Below, piece by piece: positions 23,001 to 38,000 of a stretch of 64,000 bases of DNA; the first letter of the stretch is position 1, and every line of letters begins with the position of its first letter. The position numbers and the translations under genes were made by a program. A model generated the notes under the pieces. The model made no database searches. It saw nothing but the letters and a program-made list of their open reading frames with translations, and was not told the origin of the DNA. Origin of the DNA: Eunapius fragilis (Eukaryota > Porifera > Demospongiae > Spongillida > Spongillidae); contig OY811987.1 in NCBI GenBank assembly GCA_963681505.1, forward strand, positions 2,490,604 to 2,554,603, read 5' to 3'.

Positions 23001-26000
23001 GGTGGTGATGGCTGTGGTTGAGGTGATGGCTGTGGTGGTGATGGCTGTGGAGAAGGCTGTGGTTGAGGTAATGGCTGTGGTGATGGCTGTGGTGGGGTCA
23101 GGGGTTGTGGTGACAGCTGTGGCAGCATGTGCCACAACCCTCTTCAGGGATGAGGGTGGCAAAAGCCCCGACAGCACCAGGGGACTTGAGGGCTCCATGT
23201 GGTTGGCCAGCCTCTTACACGCCTCAAGGTGGGTGTGGCTGAGGTTGGAGAACTGGGGCTGGGCCATCCTGAAGGAGAATTGCACCCCCCCCCCCCCTCC
23301 ACAAGGCAGATTGGTGGGGTCGCCATCGCATTCCCTGCTAGGTGGGACACCCACACTCCCTTACCATCTGCTGGTACAGCTGGCCTTTTAGGTCGGCTGC
23401 ATACGCCTCTATCTGGCTGGGTGCGAAAGCTCTTTGTTTTCAGCACCCTGCCAATCTCGAACCACACCAACACTCTCACAATGCTTGCTACGGTCAAGAG
23501 TGAGGTGACCTGTAGCACTAAATCCTCAAGAGAGGTGGGTGGCGGGAGGTGACACATTGTGAGCATGTTAACTGCCCTGTTGGCCGGCGGGTTCACCCTG
23601 GTGGAGCCTCACTTGTGCAGGGCCAGCAGGAGGAGTGGCCGGCGAGGGCGGCAGGGATAGAGGCCTTGGCCTTACTATTGCAGGGCTGGCAGGAGGGGTG
23701 GCCGGTCGACGGCGAGGGGGATGTGTGTTGCTTAGCTCTGCTACACTTCTATTGTGAGTATAACTTTCCCTGAAAAGAAGTCTATGCTACTGCCCCCATG
23801 CTCATGCAAGATGACCACAATGACAACATTTAACATTGGTGTTCGCCGACTGTGCACGACACAAAACACAATTGATTGTATGGATATGTGGCATGTGCAT
23901 GTGTATCAGTCTGTGGCAGGGGCTGAATGTGTGCTATTTAGAGGAGGTGGGCCCACACCTTCCTCAGGGGGAAAAATCTCTAACTGTGGGGAAAAAACCT
24001 CATTGAGGAAAAAATCATGCAGTGGAGAAAAGACCCAATACATTCTGCCATTGAGTCCAGCCACTACACTTCAGCTGTCTGCGTAGCCCTGGTTAAAGTA
24101 GAGAGAGCTCTGTGGCAATGGAACACACACAACACCAGACACGGGAAAAGCAACGTGCACAATCTGTTAGACTGACTTATAACTCTCATCCTGCTTTATA
24201 CCCTCCGTACTTTGGGTGCCACAATGTCACCAATCACCAGTCATTGTACAACTATACACCTGGCAGGAGCTAATTTCAGTCTAATTCGTTTCATCCAACC
24301 GACAGAAATGATATATCACAAAAACAAGTACCAAAATATTCATTTAATGCTTGTGCAGTAGATAGCTAAGAGCAGTTGCATGGCGTCGTGATCTGGTTTT
24401 CAACTTTCTCCCTTAATTTCGAAACCAATGCATTGGTTCTCCTCTTCATGATGTTGGCTGACTTGATCTAGAGGGCTGAGTGGTACGAGACCTTGGATGT
24501 CTGTTCCTCAATCTTCCAGAGAACCAGGAACGTACTAGTATCCATAAAGGTTTCTGCGATGCCTGGAAACACCCCCCCCCTCCTCCCCCCCCAAAACCTA
24601 GCTCGAAAGACTGCTAGGTTTGATTGTAATTAGTATAACTTAACTTAGCTGTACTTTTGTGTAATTAATCATTCTCATCCAACTGCATATCCATGGCAAC
24701 ACATCAGGTGATAACTCAGCATAAGAATACTCTTATGGTTGATGATTCAACACGAGATGACTGATCGACTGGTATGGGCTACCAACTCCTCTAATGACAT
24801 CAACTCCATCACCAACATCACCTGTCAATATTAAAGGATACGTGACAACTGGTCTGTTTGGGCAGTCTTACCTAATGTGGCCCGCTTCATCACAGCCAAA
24901 ACACACCCTGAAGCCCTCTGATCTGGGCGACAGAGGCTTGGCTGGACGGGGAGCATCATCATCGGAGTCTGCAGCCAAAGTGTCAGCCTTGTACTTAGCA
25001 ACAAGAACCCACCCAACTTTGAGGGGTTTGCAACCGTATGAGTTTTTTGTCTAAAACATTTTCTGAAAACTTCCTCAGTTCCTTGATGTACCTTTTTTAC
25101 CTTCTTTTATTATTAAATGATGAAAAGATATAATAAACACAAAATGAATATAATATAGCAAACATTTTCAGTACATACATAGCTTTCATCATTGGCTATG
25201 TGTTTATAGCCACCCTTTCTGGTCAATGTAGAAACTGAATTTGGAAAACTCTTTTTAAACATTTTTATCAGTGTTATTTCAAAAAGATCACTTTTTTGAT
25301 TTTTTTTCCCCTGCTGATCTCTTGGCAGGCAACTGTTAAAAATTGAAGATGGAAGGCGAAGGCGTTTTTGTGTTATATTGCGTCAGTGTTAGTGTTTTCC
25401 ATATTCTAGAGGCTTTAGCAAATGTGATAAGTGGGTGCTAAGAATACACACAGACCACGTGAATAATGAATATCGTTACACATGCAACGCTAGAGTTTGC
25501 TGACTCTCTTCTGGTATGCCTTTGAGTTAATGGAATAGTTCTTCACCTCTATTGTTAATTTATCGATTGGCTTAAAGTTATGGAACTTCTGAGTTCCTGG
25601 TATTGTTTTTGATCTGTCAAATCTATCACCCAAAAGGTCTGCTTCTTCTCTGTGTTCATTGGAGGTGACATAGCAGAAACTGATCCCCTTTATTTCTCTG
25701 ACAGCAAACTCAAATAGCTGCTTAGCATTAAGTATTTGATTTCCATCGGGATGCTGCAAACTAGCTTTAGTAGCAAGCCTTTTCAATGTCCCTGCCACGC
25801 CATCTGCTGCTCTCTTGCCATGAGAAGTGGCAAAAAAGTGCCATTCAGCTGGAACATTAAAATCTTCAAAGTGGTGGCACAGATTAATAAAAAAAATTCT
25901 GTTTTTGTATTGTGCTGAGCACCCATCTGAAAGTACAGTATCTTGTTAGGAACATGGGTAAAAGTTTCGGTTAAGAATTGGATCAGCTTTTTTTTAAACA

Positions 26001-29000
26001 AATGTACAGCAACTGTGTCATGCTCTGTATGTTCACTGATGATGACATAGCATTTGTGCTGCAAGCTTCCACCTGGATCCTGATAATAGCATAGAAAGGG
26101 ATGAACAGAAGTTGCATTCCAGTGGTAATACTGCACAGCATCTTGAACGACACAGGTGTAATTTTCTGAAAAATTGGCAATAACTATCTATTCATTTGAT
26201 CTCAAATTACTTTTTATGTTCAAAATGAAATTGCTCTGAACTTTTGCTATGAAATCATGGTACTGGAGCTTTTTTAGTACAGCCATAAATTCATCCAAAA
26301 ACTCCTCAACAGGTTGCACAACAGTTTTAAGACTGGATCTATTTGTTTGGGTCCATTGCTGGTACTGAATATACTCCACCACATTATCATCCATAATTGC
26401 TAGCAACTTTTCCTGCAATTTTTCTGTTCCAGGTTCCAGGGCACTGCTTACCATCTCATGTAACAATCTATACCTGGTGGGTTGCACATAATTGCTGCTA
26501 AACAGTGCCAATAGTGACTGATTGATTGCTGACTGAGTATGGGTAATTTGCTACCAATAAACATCAGTTTAGTGTTTTGGTGCAAAGTACAAACACAGAC
26601 AGAATGTGTCCCATTACCTCCTGCCAAAACACAATGCTTTGGTCTACGTGAAGCAAATGTGGAAAAACCTACTTTGACATTTGGATGAAGGGTTTTGAAG
26701 TGTTCATACAGTTCTTTCAAGCTACACAAAATCAGCCTTTTCTGCACATGTTCTCTCTTGCCTGTATCCATCATGATTGAAACATAGTCCTTCATCCCAG
26801 GCATCACTCTACTCATTTCATCACTTAGGTACATCTTCACAATTAACTGCTCCGTTGTTGGTGCAAGACCCCTGCCTAATTTTGGGTTAGGACTAGTGAA
26901 AATGCCCTTCTCATGAATAAGTTTTTTTTGCCTGTCTGACCATGTAGTCAGGTGCTCCAAACTCTCTCATTATTTTTCTCACAGACCAGCTTTTGGGTAA
27001 AATAGTAAGAATTTTTACCTTCTCGCTGCGGTTCTCTAGACATTTAAAATTTTCTTCCAGCTGTGCAATGATGTCACTTACAGCATCTTGCCCAGATACA
27101 TATTCACTTTCACTTTCACTCTGCATACTACTTTCTTCTGCAGTGACAGTACTGATTGAATGACATTCGTCTGCAGTGATATCAGCTACAGCTTCTGTAG
27201 CAATTTCAACTGTTGCTGGACCTGGAATGTCAAGATTTGCAGCACTTTCATTTGCACTATCTACTATAGGAAAACATGTTGGCTTCTCCAGTAGTAGTAG
27301 AAGTAGTAGTCACGCCATGTCCAGAGTAGTGTTGGTGTTCAGAAGAACCACTTGATACAGCCTCTCCTGGCAGCTTGTAGAGCTTTATACGACATGATGG
27401 GCAAAGCTTGTATTTTTTGGTCAGTTTTAATGATGGAAACTTGTCTATCACAAATTTGGAAACACATCTCAAATTGCGTTTTTCGTTGCACTTTCTCCTT
27501 CTGGAATGGCAACGCAGTGGATCACAGCAATATACGAAGAATGATGCTGACATTTTGAACAGGTGAAAATAAAAAGCGCCGAAAAAGTACTGCATACAAA
27601 TACTGGAAGCTTATTTTTATACTGTAGGTACCAATTACTGATGAACAGGTGTCAGGATGTGGAGTTCAAGGAGGGCGGACTTATGAAAGGGTGCCAGACC
27701 AGTAAAAGGGTGATAGTGAACCCTTCATCACGCATCCTGACACTTTTTCTTAAGTCCGCCTTCCTTAGACTCCTCATTTTCCTTCGGGTCAACGTTGCTT
27801 CATGACACTCATGGGCCGCAAATGGCTGGTCTTAATTGGTACCTACAGTATAAAAATAAGCTATCCAACTTTTTTTATGCAGTACTTTTTCGGCGCTTTT
27901 AATTTTCACCTGTTCAAAATGTCCTTGTCATTCTTCATATATTGCTGTGATCCACTGCGTTGCCATGCCAGAAGGAGAACGTACAATGATGACGCAATTT
28001 GAATGTGTTTTCAAATTTGTCATAGACTAATTTCCATCATTAAAACTGACCACAAAGCACAAGCTTTGCCCATCATGTTGTATAAAGCTCTACAAAAACT
28101 GCCAGGAGAGGCTGTATCAAGTGGTTCTTCTGAACACCAACACTACTCTGGACATGGCGTGACTACTACTTCTACTACTACTGGAGAAGCCAACATGTTT
28201 CCTATAGTAGATAGTGCAAATGAAAGTGCTGCAAATCTTGACATTCCAGGTCCAGCAACAGTTGAAATTGCTACAGAAGCTGTAGCTGATATCACTGCAG
28301 ACGAATCTCATTCAATCAGTACTGTCACAGCAGCAGATGGCGTGGTAGGGACATTGAAAAGGCTTGCTAGTTTGCAGCATCCCGATGGAAATATTCCACT
28401 AGCTCAAAGGCATACCAGAAGAGTCAGCAAACTCTAGCGTTGCATGTGTAACGATATTCATCATTCGCGTGGTCTGTGTGTATTCTTAGCACCCACTTAT
28501 CACATTTGCTAAGCCTCTAGAATTTGGAAAACACTAACACTTTGACGAAATATAACACAAAAACGCCTTCGCCTTCCATCGTCAATTTTTAACAGTAGCC
28601 TGCCAACAGCTGTCTAAATGATCAGCAGGAAAAAAAAAAAATCAAAAAAGTGATCTTTTTGAAATAGCACTGATAAAAATGTTTAAAAAGAGTTTTTCAA
28701 ATTCAGTTTCTACATTGACCAGAAAGGGTGGCTATAAAAACATAGCCAATGATGAAAGCTATGTATGTACTGAAAATGTTTGCTATATCTGTTTCACACG
28801 TGGAGAAATTTACTTTTGTGGTCAAAATTTCACACGTTCATATGTGCAGTAAACAAAGACATCAAAAAATTAATCAATTAGGTTTGAATGAACAATGATA
28901 GGACTGTCTCATATAAATAATTGTCTTTTCAAAAGTAGACAGGTGTGTTGAAGTGGTTAAGAGTGACCCATTTGTAGGTTGTGGTTGTCTCTATAGCTAT

Positions 29001-32000
29001 TGTTATACAAGTTTGGTTCATTACCTCCCTACGTTTATATGTATGTAGGTCATTGACAGGTTCTTCATAAAGAGGACAAAAGATTTACGGGGCTCGGTGG
29101 AATATTTGACACTGATGACAAGATCTCTGCAGACGTATCATGCAGTAAGTAGCCTGCATATGTACCCCTGGTAAATACGTGTATGTTATGCGTGTATTGC
29201 AGAAGGTGTGGATAATGCTGACCACCCACTTTCACTGTGTTTTGTGGTTACCTGTATGTTCTTTGCCATTATATGTATCAGGAAACAATTCATAAAAAGA
29301 AATTTAGCCATTTATTGGAGCAGCTGCGCAGTAACTATTTTTGCTTTAACGAATATTCAATCTGTTTAAATATTATATTGTTTGGTATGGTTCTGAAATA
29401 GACAATGGGTTTAGTACTATAATGTCTTCACAAAATGTTTTTAGTTTGTTACACACAGATGTTCTGAACATATTAGCCTTCAAATACCCAATATAACGCC
29501 ATTCTGTGGACACTTCTTTGTCAGCTGTACATTGCGTTGCCTCTAAGTCCCTTTACCATTTATATGTGATTAAACATTAATACTGTAATGATCTGTGTTC
29601 AGATAATGTCACTAATTATTTGCAACCTTGGTGAAATGTTTATGCTAACTAGCTGTGTATGAGAACACAAATGTGATTGTTGCAGTAGGAGATTTGATAC
29701 TTTTTACCTATAATTTTATGTGGGGAGTGGCAACACTCAGTTTCCTGTACGCCATGCCATGTGCCATGACTAGCATTGTGACTTACTCCTTAAAGTGTGT
29801 TTGTTTGAATTCATACCTTTTTCACAGTATAAAACTATTAAAGCGTATCCTCTTGATGCTGTGTTGCTTCTGAATAAGTCTGAAAAGCCATCAGATTTCA
29901 CTGTTCTCTGTTCTACCATGTTTGAGGAATTTAACAGTGCATCATTAAAAAACAAGGTACACTGCCTGCCTGTGGGTAATCGCACACCACTGCACCTTGC
30001 TAAGCCTACCATTAGGTCCTTACAGCATATGAGATGTTTGCGATGCACTTGATACCCCTTCCTGGTGTGACAGCAGAGAAGGCTCATGCTATTCTGGAGA
30101 AGTTCCCCACTGTGGCCTCGTAAGTTTTAAATGCAGTACCTGGGTATTTGTTATCTATTTTAGCTACAGTGCAGTTCCAAATGAGAAAGAGAATCATTTG
30201 TGTGGTTTTGGTTTTCAAATAGATTGCATAGCTCAGTAGATATATGACCTATGCAATTCTATGAGAGGTCTGGAATAGAGTACAAGCACACCGTCCATGT
30301 TTAAATGGGCGCGCATTTGCACAGTGCATTGACAGACAGTTCTACTTGTACCTGTTACTAGCAGATTCCAACACACCATGCAGGGTATGGTTTAACCCAA
30401 AAGGTAATTAATTTACATAGGCTGCAGAAACCCGAAAGCACATACCCAATGACAGAAAGTGCCAAGAGGTGGGTTGGGCATGTGTTCCCATTGCCGTGGT
30501 AACATACGGTAATTGGGGTCAAGAGGCAAAGCAGATATTCGATATTCTCATGATTGGAATCTCACCTGGCTACTGACTCATCACAACCAAAGTCAAAAGT
30601 TATTGCTGACCTTCTATGGATGCTTGAATGTAACCCTTATGAGGGCCATTGCAAGGCCAGAGCTTTCGTGCCAATAGGGCTGTTTACTTAAGTAAATAGA
30701 ATTATTTAATGCTGTTGGTAGTAGTTCAATGTGTGCATGCTTTATCGTATTCTAATATAATTGTACTTGTGGAACTGTTTCGTTATAAATTCTCTAGCTG
30801 ATGCAATATCACAGTTTATTGATCATAATAATAATTATTTTTATTTCAAAGATGCAATACAGAGGCAGCATTGCCCTGCTGCAATGGACATAGCTACTTG
30901 TGTGTAGTGAGTCACATTGGGACTAGGTCTATCACACAGATCATTAATAAACCTTCTGAGCACTGCAGTGTGTTACATTTTGTGCTCAAGAACTATTTTT
31001 TTAACACCAGTTCCATGTAAATCGAATGTTTTTTTGGCCCATTTTGTCGAACTCACATTTTGGAAAATTAGTCGGACGAGTGCTAACTGTCGCAACTTTG
31101 TGCGTAAATAGTAACCCAACCTTCTACACAATGTTTAGCTCCATTCTTAGCATTTTACATCATTCCGCTCTTTACCAGTATTCGTCAAAAGTGAAACGGT
31201 TATACCCGTCCCGAAAAAAAGTTTTGGGCCTTTTTAAAGTTACAAAGCTGTCCAAATGTTCTTACCTTAACAAGAGATGTTAGCTTTCCTACATTTTTCG
31301 ACTCTTTACTGGTACGGAAGCATTGGAACCCCAGCTGTACTAAGTAGCTAGGTCGCTTTAGCCTCGACCCAGGCCTAAATATTTGACATGGATGGCACGT
31401 TTTTTTTTACCGTAAGTTCCTACTGTAACGTTATTACAACTGCAGAAACACAGAGCACTGAAACACAACAAACACTGAACGAGCGACTCGTGAGACTGCT
31501 CAATACACGCACACCAAACAGTATATATACATGCACTACAGAATGTTCGAGAGCATGACCTAATCAGTAGTGCATGACTAACACATTATGTGTTATCATC
31601 CTATTCAGCCTTGTGTTCATCCTAGTCCAATGGTTACACAACTTCCCCCTTAGGATACTTGCGTCCTCGCAAGTTATACAAGTTATGAATATCCAGCCTG
31701 GTATCTGTCTGTTTGCCGTCTACCTCTATTTGGGTAGCGTCTTGTTGGTTCTTCTCTCGCATTCTCCGTACCATCTTGATTGTCATCCACTCCAGCAATA
31801 ACCTCCTCCTCCCCAACGTTCGGGTCTTCGAGTACATCATGGTCCCTATGATCTACGTCGGTCCCAACAGTTACAAAACCAGCATTGCCTTCTTGACTGG
31901 TCAAGCGGTCAATGGGTTGTTTCTGATCAATGGCTCCTGGAGGGTCAGTTCGACACAGTTTTAGGCGGTTCTTATGCACAACCTGCTTCTGCTGGTCGCC

Positions 32001-35000
32001 ACTCAGCTGGATCTGAAAATTAACAGCACTTATTTTGTCGATAATAGTGTACGGGCCTCTCCACAGAGAAGAGAATTTTCTGCTCTGGCCCTGTTTGACG
32101 GCTGGAACGTAAAGCCACACTCTATCGCCCACACAGAACAACTCAACTGAATTCTTGTCTGCTTCTCGTTTTTGCTTCAAATGTGCGGCTTTAAGTCGCT
32201 TGCGCACTTCCGCGAACAATGTTCTTAGAGAGGTCTGTGTTTTCTGGACGTATTCTGGTAATTGTCTTGTTTCAGTCTTGGATGAGCCCAAAATCACATC
32301 AATTGGCAGGCTTGGTGAATGACCATACATGACCGTGAAAGGAGCAAACCCAGTGGACTCGTGGATGGCAGTTCTGTACGCAAATAATACCTTTTGCAAG
32401 TGGTCATCCCAATCCCTTTGATGATCCAAAATAACTTTAGACAGCATTCCCTCTAGCGTACGGTTGAAACGTTCCACCTGACCATTTCCCTCTGGATGGT
32501 ACGCCGTCGTCTGGGAACGCTTGATACCTAGTTCACTGCATAGAGCCTGGATGACTTTGCTAACAAAATTAGAGCCTTGATCACTGTGAATAGCCTCCGG
32601 CACCCCAAATCTACACTCTATAAGAACTGTGGCTAAGGTATTACTGTCGGTTGTAATTAGAGGGAAAGCTTCTGTCCACTTTGTAAAAAGGTCTGTTATA
32701 ACAAGAATGTATTTGTTCCCTTTTAGTGTGGTAGGCAAAGGACCCATAATATCCCATGAGATTTTCTGAAACGGGTAGTTGCTGTTGATGGTCCCTAGAG
32801 GGGCTCGTGGTTGTGGTACTGGATTGTTACGGCATTGACATGCCTCACATTTCTCCACCTCTTCACGGATATCACGTTCATAACCAGGCCAGAAGAAGCG
32901 TTCTCGTACCTTTTGAAAGGTCTTGTAAACACCTAGATGCCCTGACTTAACATGCAGCTGGTCAAAGATCAACCCTCGCAAGCTCTTGGGTGCTACAATC
33001 TGCAATCTGGGGTTGGGGGAATTTGTAGACTGACGGCAAAGGACGCCATCTGCCATGAGAAACCTGCTCCCTCGTTCTAACTCACCTAAAGATTGCTTAC
33101 CATTTCTGATGGACTGAATGAGCCTAGCCGTAAACTCATCCGCTGCTTGCTCCCGTTTCATAGTGTAGCTTCCTGAAGTCGATACAAAACCTCCACAAAC
33201 CATCCCTCTTCCGCACCATAACAATCGGAGATGACCATGGACTTTTACTTTTCCTGATCACACCTTGCTTTAGCATCTTCTGTACCTCCGTGGCCACTGT
33301 ACCTTGAAGTGAATGAGGTATTCGCCACAAAGGTTCTCTAATGGGTTGTCCTCTAGTTTTTATTGAGTGCTTCACTACTGAAGTTCTTCCAAGAGGCCCG
33401 TCATCATATACAAAAAGATCACGGAAGTCATACAGGAACTTCTCCAGCTCCAGCTTCTCCTCCGGTGTAATATCGGACTGTGTCAGATCAATGGCAGGCA
33501 GACGATCGTTCTGTGCTACTGTTTCTGCGCGTTCGCCTGCAACGTTCATTACGTGGTGACCTAGGCTGAACAATCCCAGTCGCGTACCCTTGTAAAACGT
33601 AATTTCCTCGTGACCAACGTTGATCATTTGGACAGGCACTTCGTTATTTTCTCCGACTGTACTAAAGCTACGTGCCATTAACAACCCCTTTTGAGTGCTT
33701 GTGGGTTCCAATAGCCCTTCGTTTCCTTCCATCCCACCACAATTCTCTAACCTTCCCTTTACCAATGATTGTGACCGGGCTGGAATCTTAGTGGTCTGAG
33801 CCACGCTCACCGATAACGTTATGCTATCACCACACCCCATCTTTCATCCCCATGCGTAGTCCCCTGCGGCCTGCGGGAGAACGTTAGTTTATTTTCAGCA
33901 CAGTCAATGATTGCACCGTAACGGGAAAGGAAATCAATGCCCAAAAGACACTCGACGGTAAGCGTTCTGGCAACTACAAAAGAATGCTTTACACTAACTT
34001 TTCCAACAACTGCCAAAAGATTTACTGTTCCAAGTACGTCCAAAGGGACGCCGTTGGCTCCGACAGTGAGAGGTGCATCTTCACGTACGCCAGCCCGGGC
34101 TCTAGGCGAAAGAATGCTATAGCTAACTACTGACACAGCAGCACCCGAATCAATAAGGTAGCTTACATTCTGCCCTCCCAGTGTACCATGCACCCGCACA
34201 GAAGCACTTATGCAATAACATACCTGTTGCGCCCGTTGCGAGGCTTCAGGGTCATCCATATTCTTTTGAAGAGGACAGTTGCGCCGGAAGTGCCCTTCTT
34301 TGTTACAACGGTAACATCGAGGTGGCTGATATCCTTGAGTTTTAGTTGCCTTCGGTCCTTGAAGATGCAACTCCAGGGCTTCCATCCTACTCATCACTTT
34401 ATCCAATATCTCTCTCATGCCATCTATGCCCCCAGCTGTCACTGCTTGGACCTGTTGCTGGCTTTTGTCAAATCCCAGGGCCATCTCGATGCGGATGGCG
34501 TTCCTTACGGTATCCTCTATTTTTGTTGGAGTACCGCACAACAGGATCTGTCTGCTATATTGGAACGTAACCCCGTGATAAAACGTGACAAAAACACGCT
34601 AGATGAGTTCACATCCTCTTTCGGGTAGGCCTCAGCGAACAGCTTCCGGAGAGATAGCTCAAAGTCCCTCACTGATTCCCGATGCTCCTGACGTTGCTCT
34701 CTGAACTTAATCGCCGACACAAGAGGATCCTTTACCAACCCTGCCCTCTCTGCAAGGGATCTCTTGAGAGTGTTGAGGTCAACTTTCTCTGCACTTTCTC
34801 CGCATCCGAAAGGGACGTATAGGCATCGAGAAGCTTTCCCCTCAATAGGGCTGGAAGAACAACCAAATCCTTGCCATTTTCCCACTTATTGGCCACTGCG
34901 ATCAGTTCAAGTCGCTTCCACGGCCGGTCGTACTCTTCTGCACTGTCCGCATTGATTTCAGGTAGCGCCAAACGTTGGATTCCCAATGCCATATCCCACC

Positions 35001-38000
35001 GCTGCCACCAATGTAACGTTATTACAACTGCAGAAATACAGAGCACTGAAACACAACAAACACTGAATGAGCGACTCGTGAGGCTGCTCAATACACGCAC
35101 ACCAAACAATATGTATACATGCACTACAGAACGTTCGAGAGCATGACCTAATCAGTAGCGCATGACTGATTAACACATTATGTGTTATCATCCTATTCAG
35201 CCTTGTGTCCATCCTAGTCCAATGGTTACACTACATCCAGTGGGTAAAAGTTATAGATTGATACAATAATACAAAGTAAATTGCTCGATTGTAGTGTGCA
35301 TGTGCTCTGAAACACGCTTCAAGAGTTCAGGTTTGTTACCTGTCTTTGCAATTTTATGATGGCCGAGTTAGGCCTCCAATTCCTGCTTTTTCCACTGGGA
35401 CAAGTTTTCTCTAAATCCAGCTGCTCATAGGTTACCCTGGCCTTCTTTTCCCTTGAGGTTGGTACACGTTCATCACTACCCAGCTGGCATCCTTCCATGC
35501 TTACAACCAGCAGCACATGGAGCCCGTGGCTTCCTGCCAATGCTCTGGTACACTGCTCTGATCTTCCCTGCAAGTGGTAGCTCACTTAGTCTAATTAATT
35601 TTTGCTGCTGCAGTTCATCAAGCCTGGAAAACACACCGTCAACAGAGATCTTCACCTTACCCAGCTCTGTAGACTCTCCAGCTTTCCAACACAGATGTAT
35701 AATGCGGCTTACCTTGGAAGTCAACTCAGGATGCATGCACTTCCTGTTATGGGCCCAACCAGCATAGAAATTTGACTCAAAATTTGCATACGTCATCTCA
35801 ATGTCAAACATACTCGAAGCATGATCTATAGCACCTTCTACAGAGAAGTCCATTCTGGACAGAATCTGATTGGCATGCTCCATCGCATTACTGAGCACAT
35901 CTTGAGACATTACTACTCCACCACACACATGGTTCACAAGTAGCTGGTGTGATTTGAAATAGTAGAGACACTCAGCACACTGTGGGTACACCACCCGTAT
36001 CCTCTTCAAAGCATCGTCACCTTCTCTTTGCTTCTCCAGACACTGTATCTCTCGCTTGCTCATGCCCTTATTTCTCCTGGTGTATCGACTTTTATCTTTT
36101 CTTGCTTTCACACTGATCAATAACACAGTGACTCCAGTGAAGTTTATGCCTTCTGAACCCATAGGGGTACTCAGTGAGCAGGCATGGCATGAAAGAACGG
36201 GAACAGAGACAGATGGTACATTCTGCCCAAGACTGGGAGAACTTAATCTCCTGCTTACCATCAGTTGTTATGTACTGAGCTGCATAAAACTCAGATATGC
36301 CAGGTACTGAAGGTATCACAGTAGTACGGTATGTGTAACAGTGTTCGTAAAAAATATATATTAATAATGATCAGGCGCATGCGCAAGTACAACCATGACA
36401 ACACAAATAATACGTGTTATGCCACATCTCCCTTTCTTTCAAGGGTTGAGTTCCATCCAAATCGTTCAGGGGGACGAATCACTGTCCCTGTCTGTGACCG
36501 TGTCATAATTCTATGAGGTTCCTGTGGTTGGTGGTCTTGCTCCTGTTCATAGGTATTGGGTTGTTGTGGTTTCTCCACTTGTTCGGGTTCCTGCTCCAAG
36601 GAGTCAGGTTGTTGTGGTTCCTCTGCACCTTGCCTAACAACATTAGGCACGACATTGAGGTGGTGTCAATTGCAGCGTGCTAAGCCACCCTGAGTTTCCA
36701 CAATGTATGACTGGGGAGCCCCTGCCTTTCCCACCACTATACCAGAGGTCGGCTTACTCTTATCCGTTGTGATCCACACCTCCATCTGATCTGGAATATC
36801 TGGAAGTTGGTGGACTCTGTGGTGCCTGTCAAAATTGGAATTTTGGTGGGATTTAAACTCCAAGTCTTGCTCCTGAAATCGAAGCAAATAAGGCCATTCT
36901 GGTTTCAGATGTTCAAGGGTTTGTGGAAGGTTAGTGCGCAATTGTCTGCCCATCAGCAGTTGTGCTGGTGACAGACCACACCAGGGTAGTTGTGTGGAAC
37001 GGTAGGTGAGAATGGCTAGGTACGGGTCCTGATTCTCTTTGAGGATATTTTTCACTGTCTGAACAGTTCTCTCCGACAGCCCGTTGCTTTGGGGAAAATA
37101 GGGGCTGCTGGTGGTATGCTTAAAGCCATATGCGGCAGCAAATTTTGCAAACTCACGTGAAGAGAACTGTGGACCATTGTCACTGCGCACTGACTCTGGA
37201 ATGCCGTGCCTGGAAAACACTGCTTTAACAGCGTCTATCAAAGTGCTGCTAGTATTAGACCTGAGCTTAATAACCTCGGGATATCTAGAAAAGTAGTCTA
37301 CTATGACCACATAATTGACCCCATTCAGCACAAAAAGATCCATTGCCACACTCTGCCATGGGTAGTCTGGTAAAAGTGTTGGCATTAATGGTTCACGATG
37401 AGGCGTGGAATGCTTCACACACACTGAGCAGTGTTCAATCACATCCTTTATTCGTTGGGATATGCCAGGCCACCAAACAGAATTCTGTGCTCTAAGCCTG
37501 CATCGCACAATGCCTTGATGCCCATGGTGGAGTTTTGCAAGTGCCTCCTGCTGGAGAGACTCTGGCACCACAATACGCTTTTGGAAAAGAAGCAAATCGT
37601 TGTGTACTGATAGATCTCCTTGAACTTCCAGTAAGGCTTTAGGACAGGCTCAATCTTGTGTCTCTCTGGCCATCCATCTAGACAATGCTTCATCACTGCT
37701 GAACACACAGAATCTGCTAGCTGGGCTTCCGCGTATTGTTTTAACTGCCCCTCACTGGCTGGAAGATGTTTAATGCAAACTTCCATGATATTGTAACGCG
37801 GCCACGAATTCAACAGAGAATGCTGTTAGAATATATTAGCAGCACTTAAGAGATACAATCACAGCAGCTCACTAGATACAAAAGGACCTACGCTTATATA
37901 CAGATAAATGCACGTGCATACAGACAGACAGTCTATGGTTCAAAGGTGGACCACATCAGGTGATAATGTACATCTGCATTACACTGCTCCCTCCTCATTT

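Larger units (their letters stand above)
25153..28788. mobile_element. Fold-back DNA transposon: two inverted copies of one gene
   Basis: Outer ends are inverted repeats starting ATATAGCAAACATTTTCAGT. The left part (25153 to about 27640) carries a multi-frame gene on the minus strand; the right part (about 27830-28788) is an inverted, internally deleted copy of the same gene on the plus strand, sharing its first exon-like segment and its last 30 codons. The arms meet around an approximately 200-bp centre (27640-27830) that has its own imperfect inverted repeat (GTGTCAGGATG...CATCCTGACAC). No target duplication beyond a possible TA is seen. It lies 260 bp upstream of MUS81 exon 22. Confidence 0.7.
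31424..35230 (-). mobile_element. LTR retrotransposon A (Ty3/Gypsy), pol-deleted
   Basis: LTRs of 215 and 219 bp (TGTAACG...GTTACA) bound a 3.4-kb interior, and CTAC is duplicated at both sides (31420-31423, 35231-35234). On the minus strand a primer-binding site TGGTGGCAGCGG follows the 5' LTR after one base, and a polypurine tract (AAGGGGGAAG) precedes the 3' LTR. Coding order gag, protease, start of RT, integrase. Most of RT and all RNase H are missing near 33170-33220, so the element cannot move by itself. The two LTRs differ by eight substitutions, all transitions, and one 4-bp indel. Confidence 0.92.

Noticed and set aside
22563-23391. 263- and 267-codon overlapping frames on opposite strands
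   Set aside because: Both are translations of the 18-bp minisatellite; only the ends are non-repetitive and they match nothing.
35476-36261. 261-codon frame as a host C2H2 zinc-finger gene
   Set aside because: It is continuous in sense with the transposase pieces at 45630-46180 across element B and lies inside the ends of transposon X.
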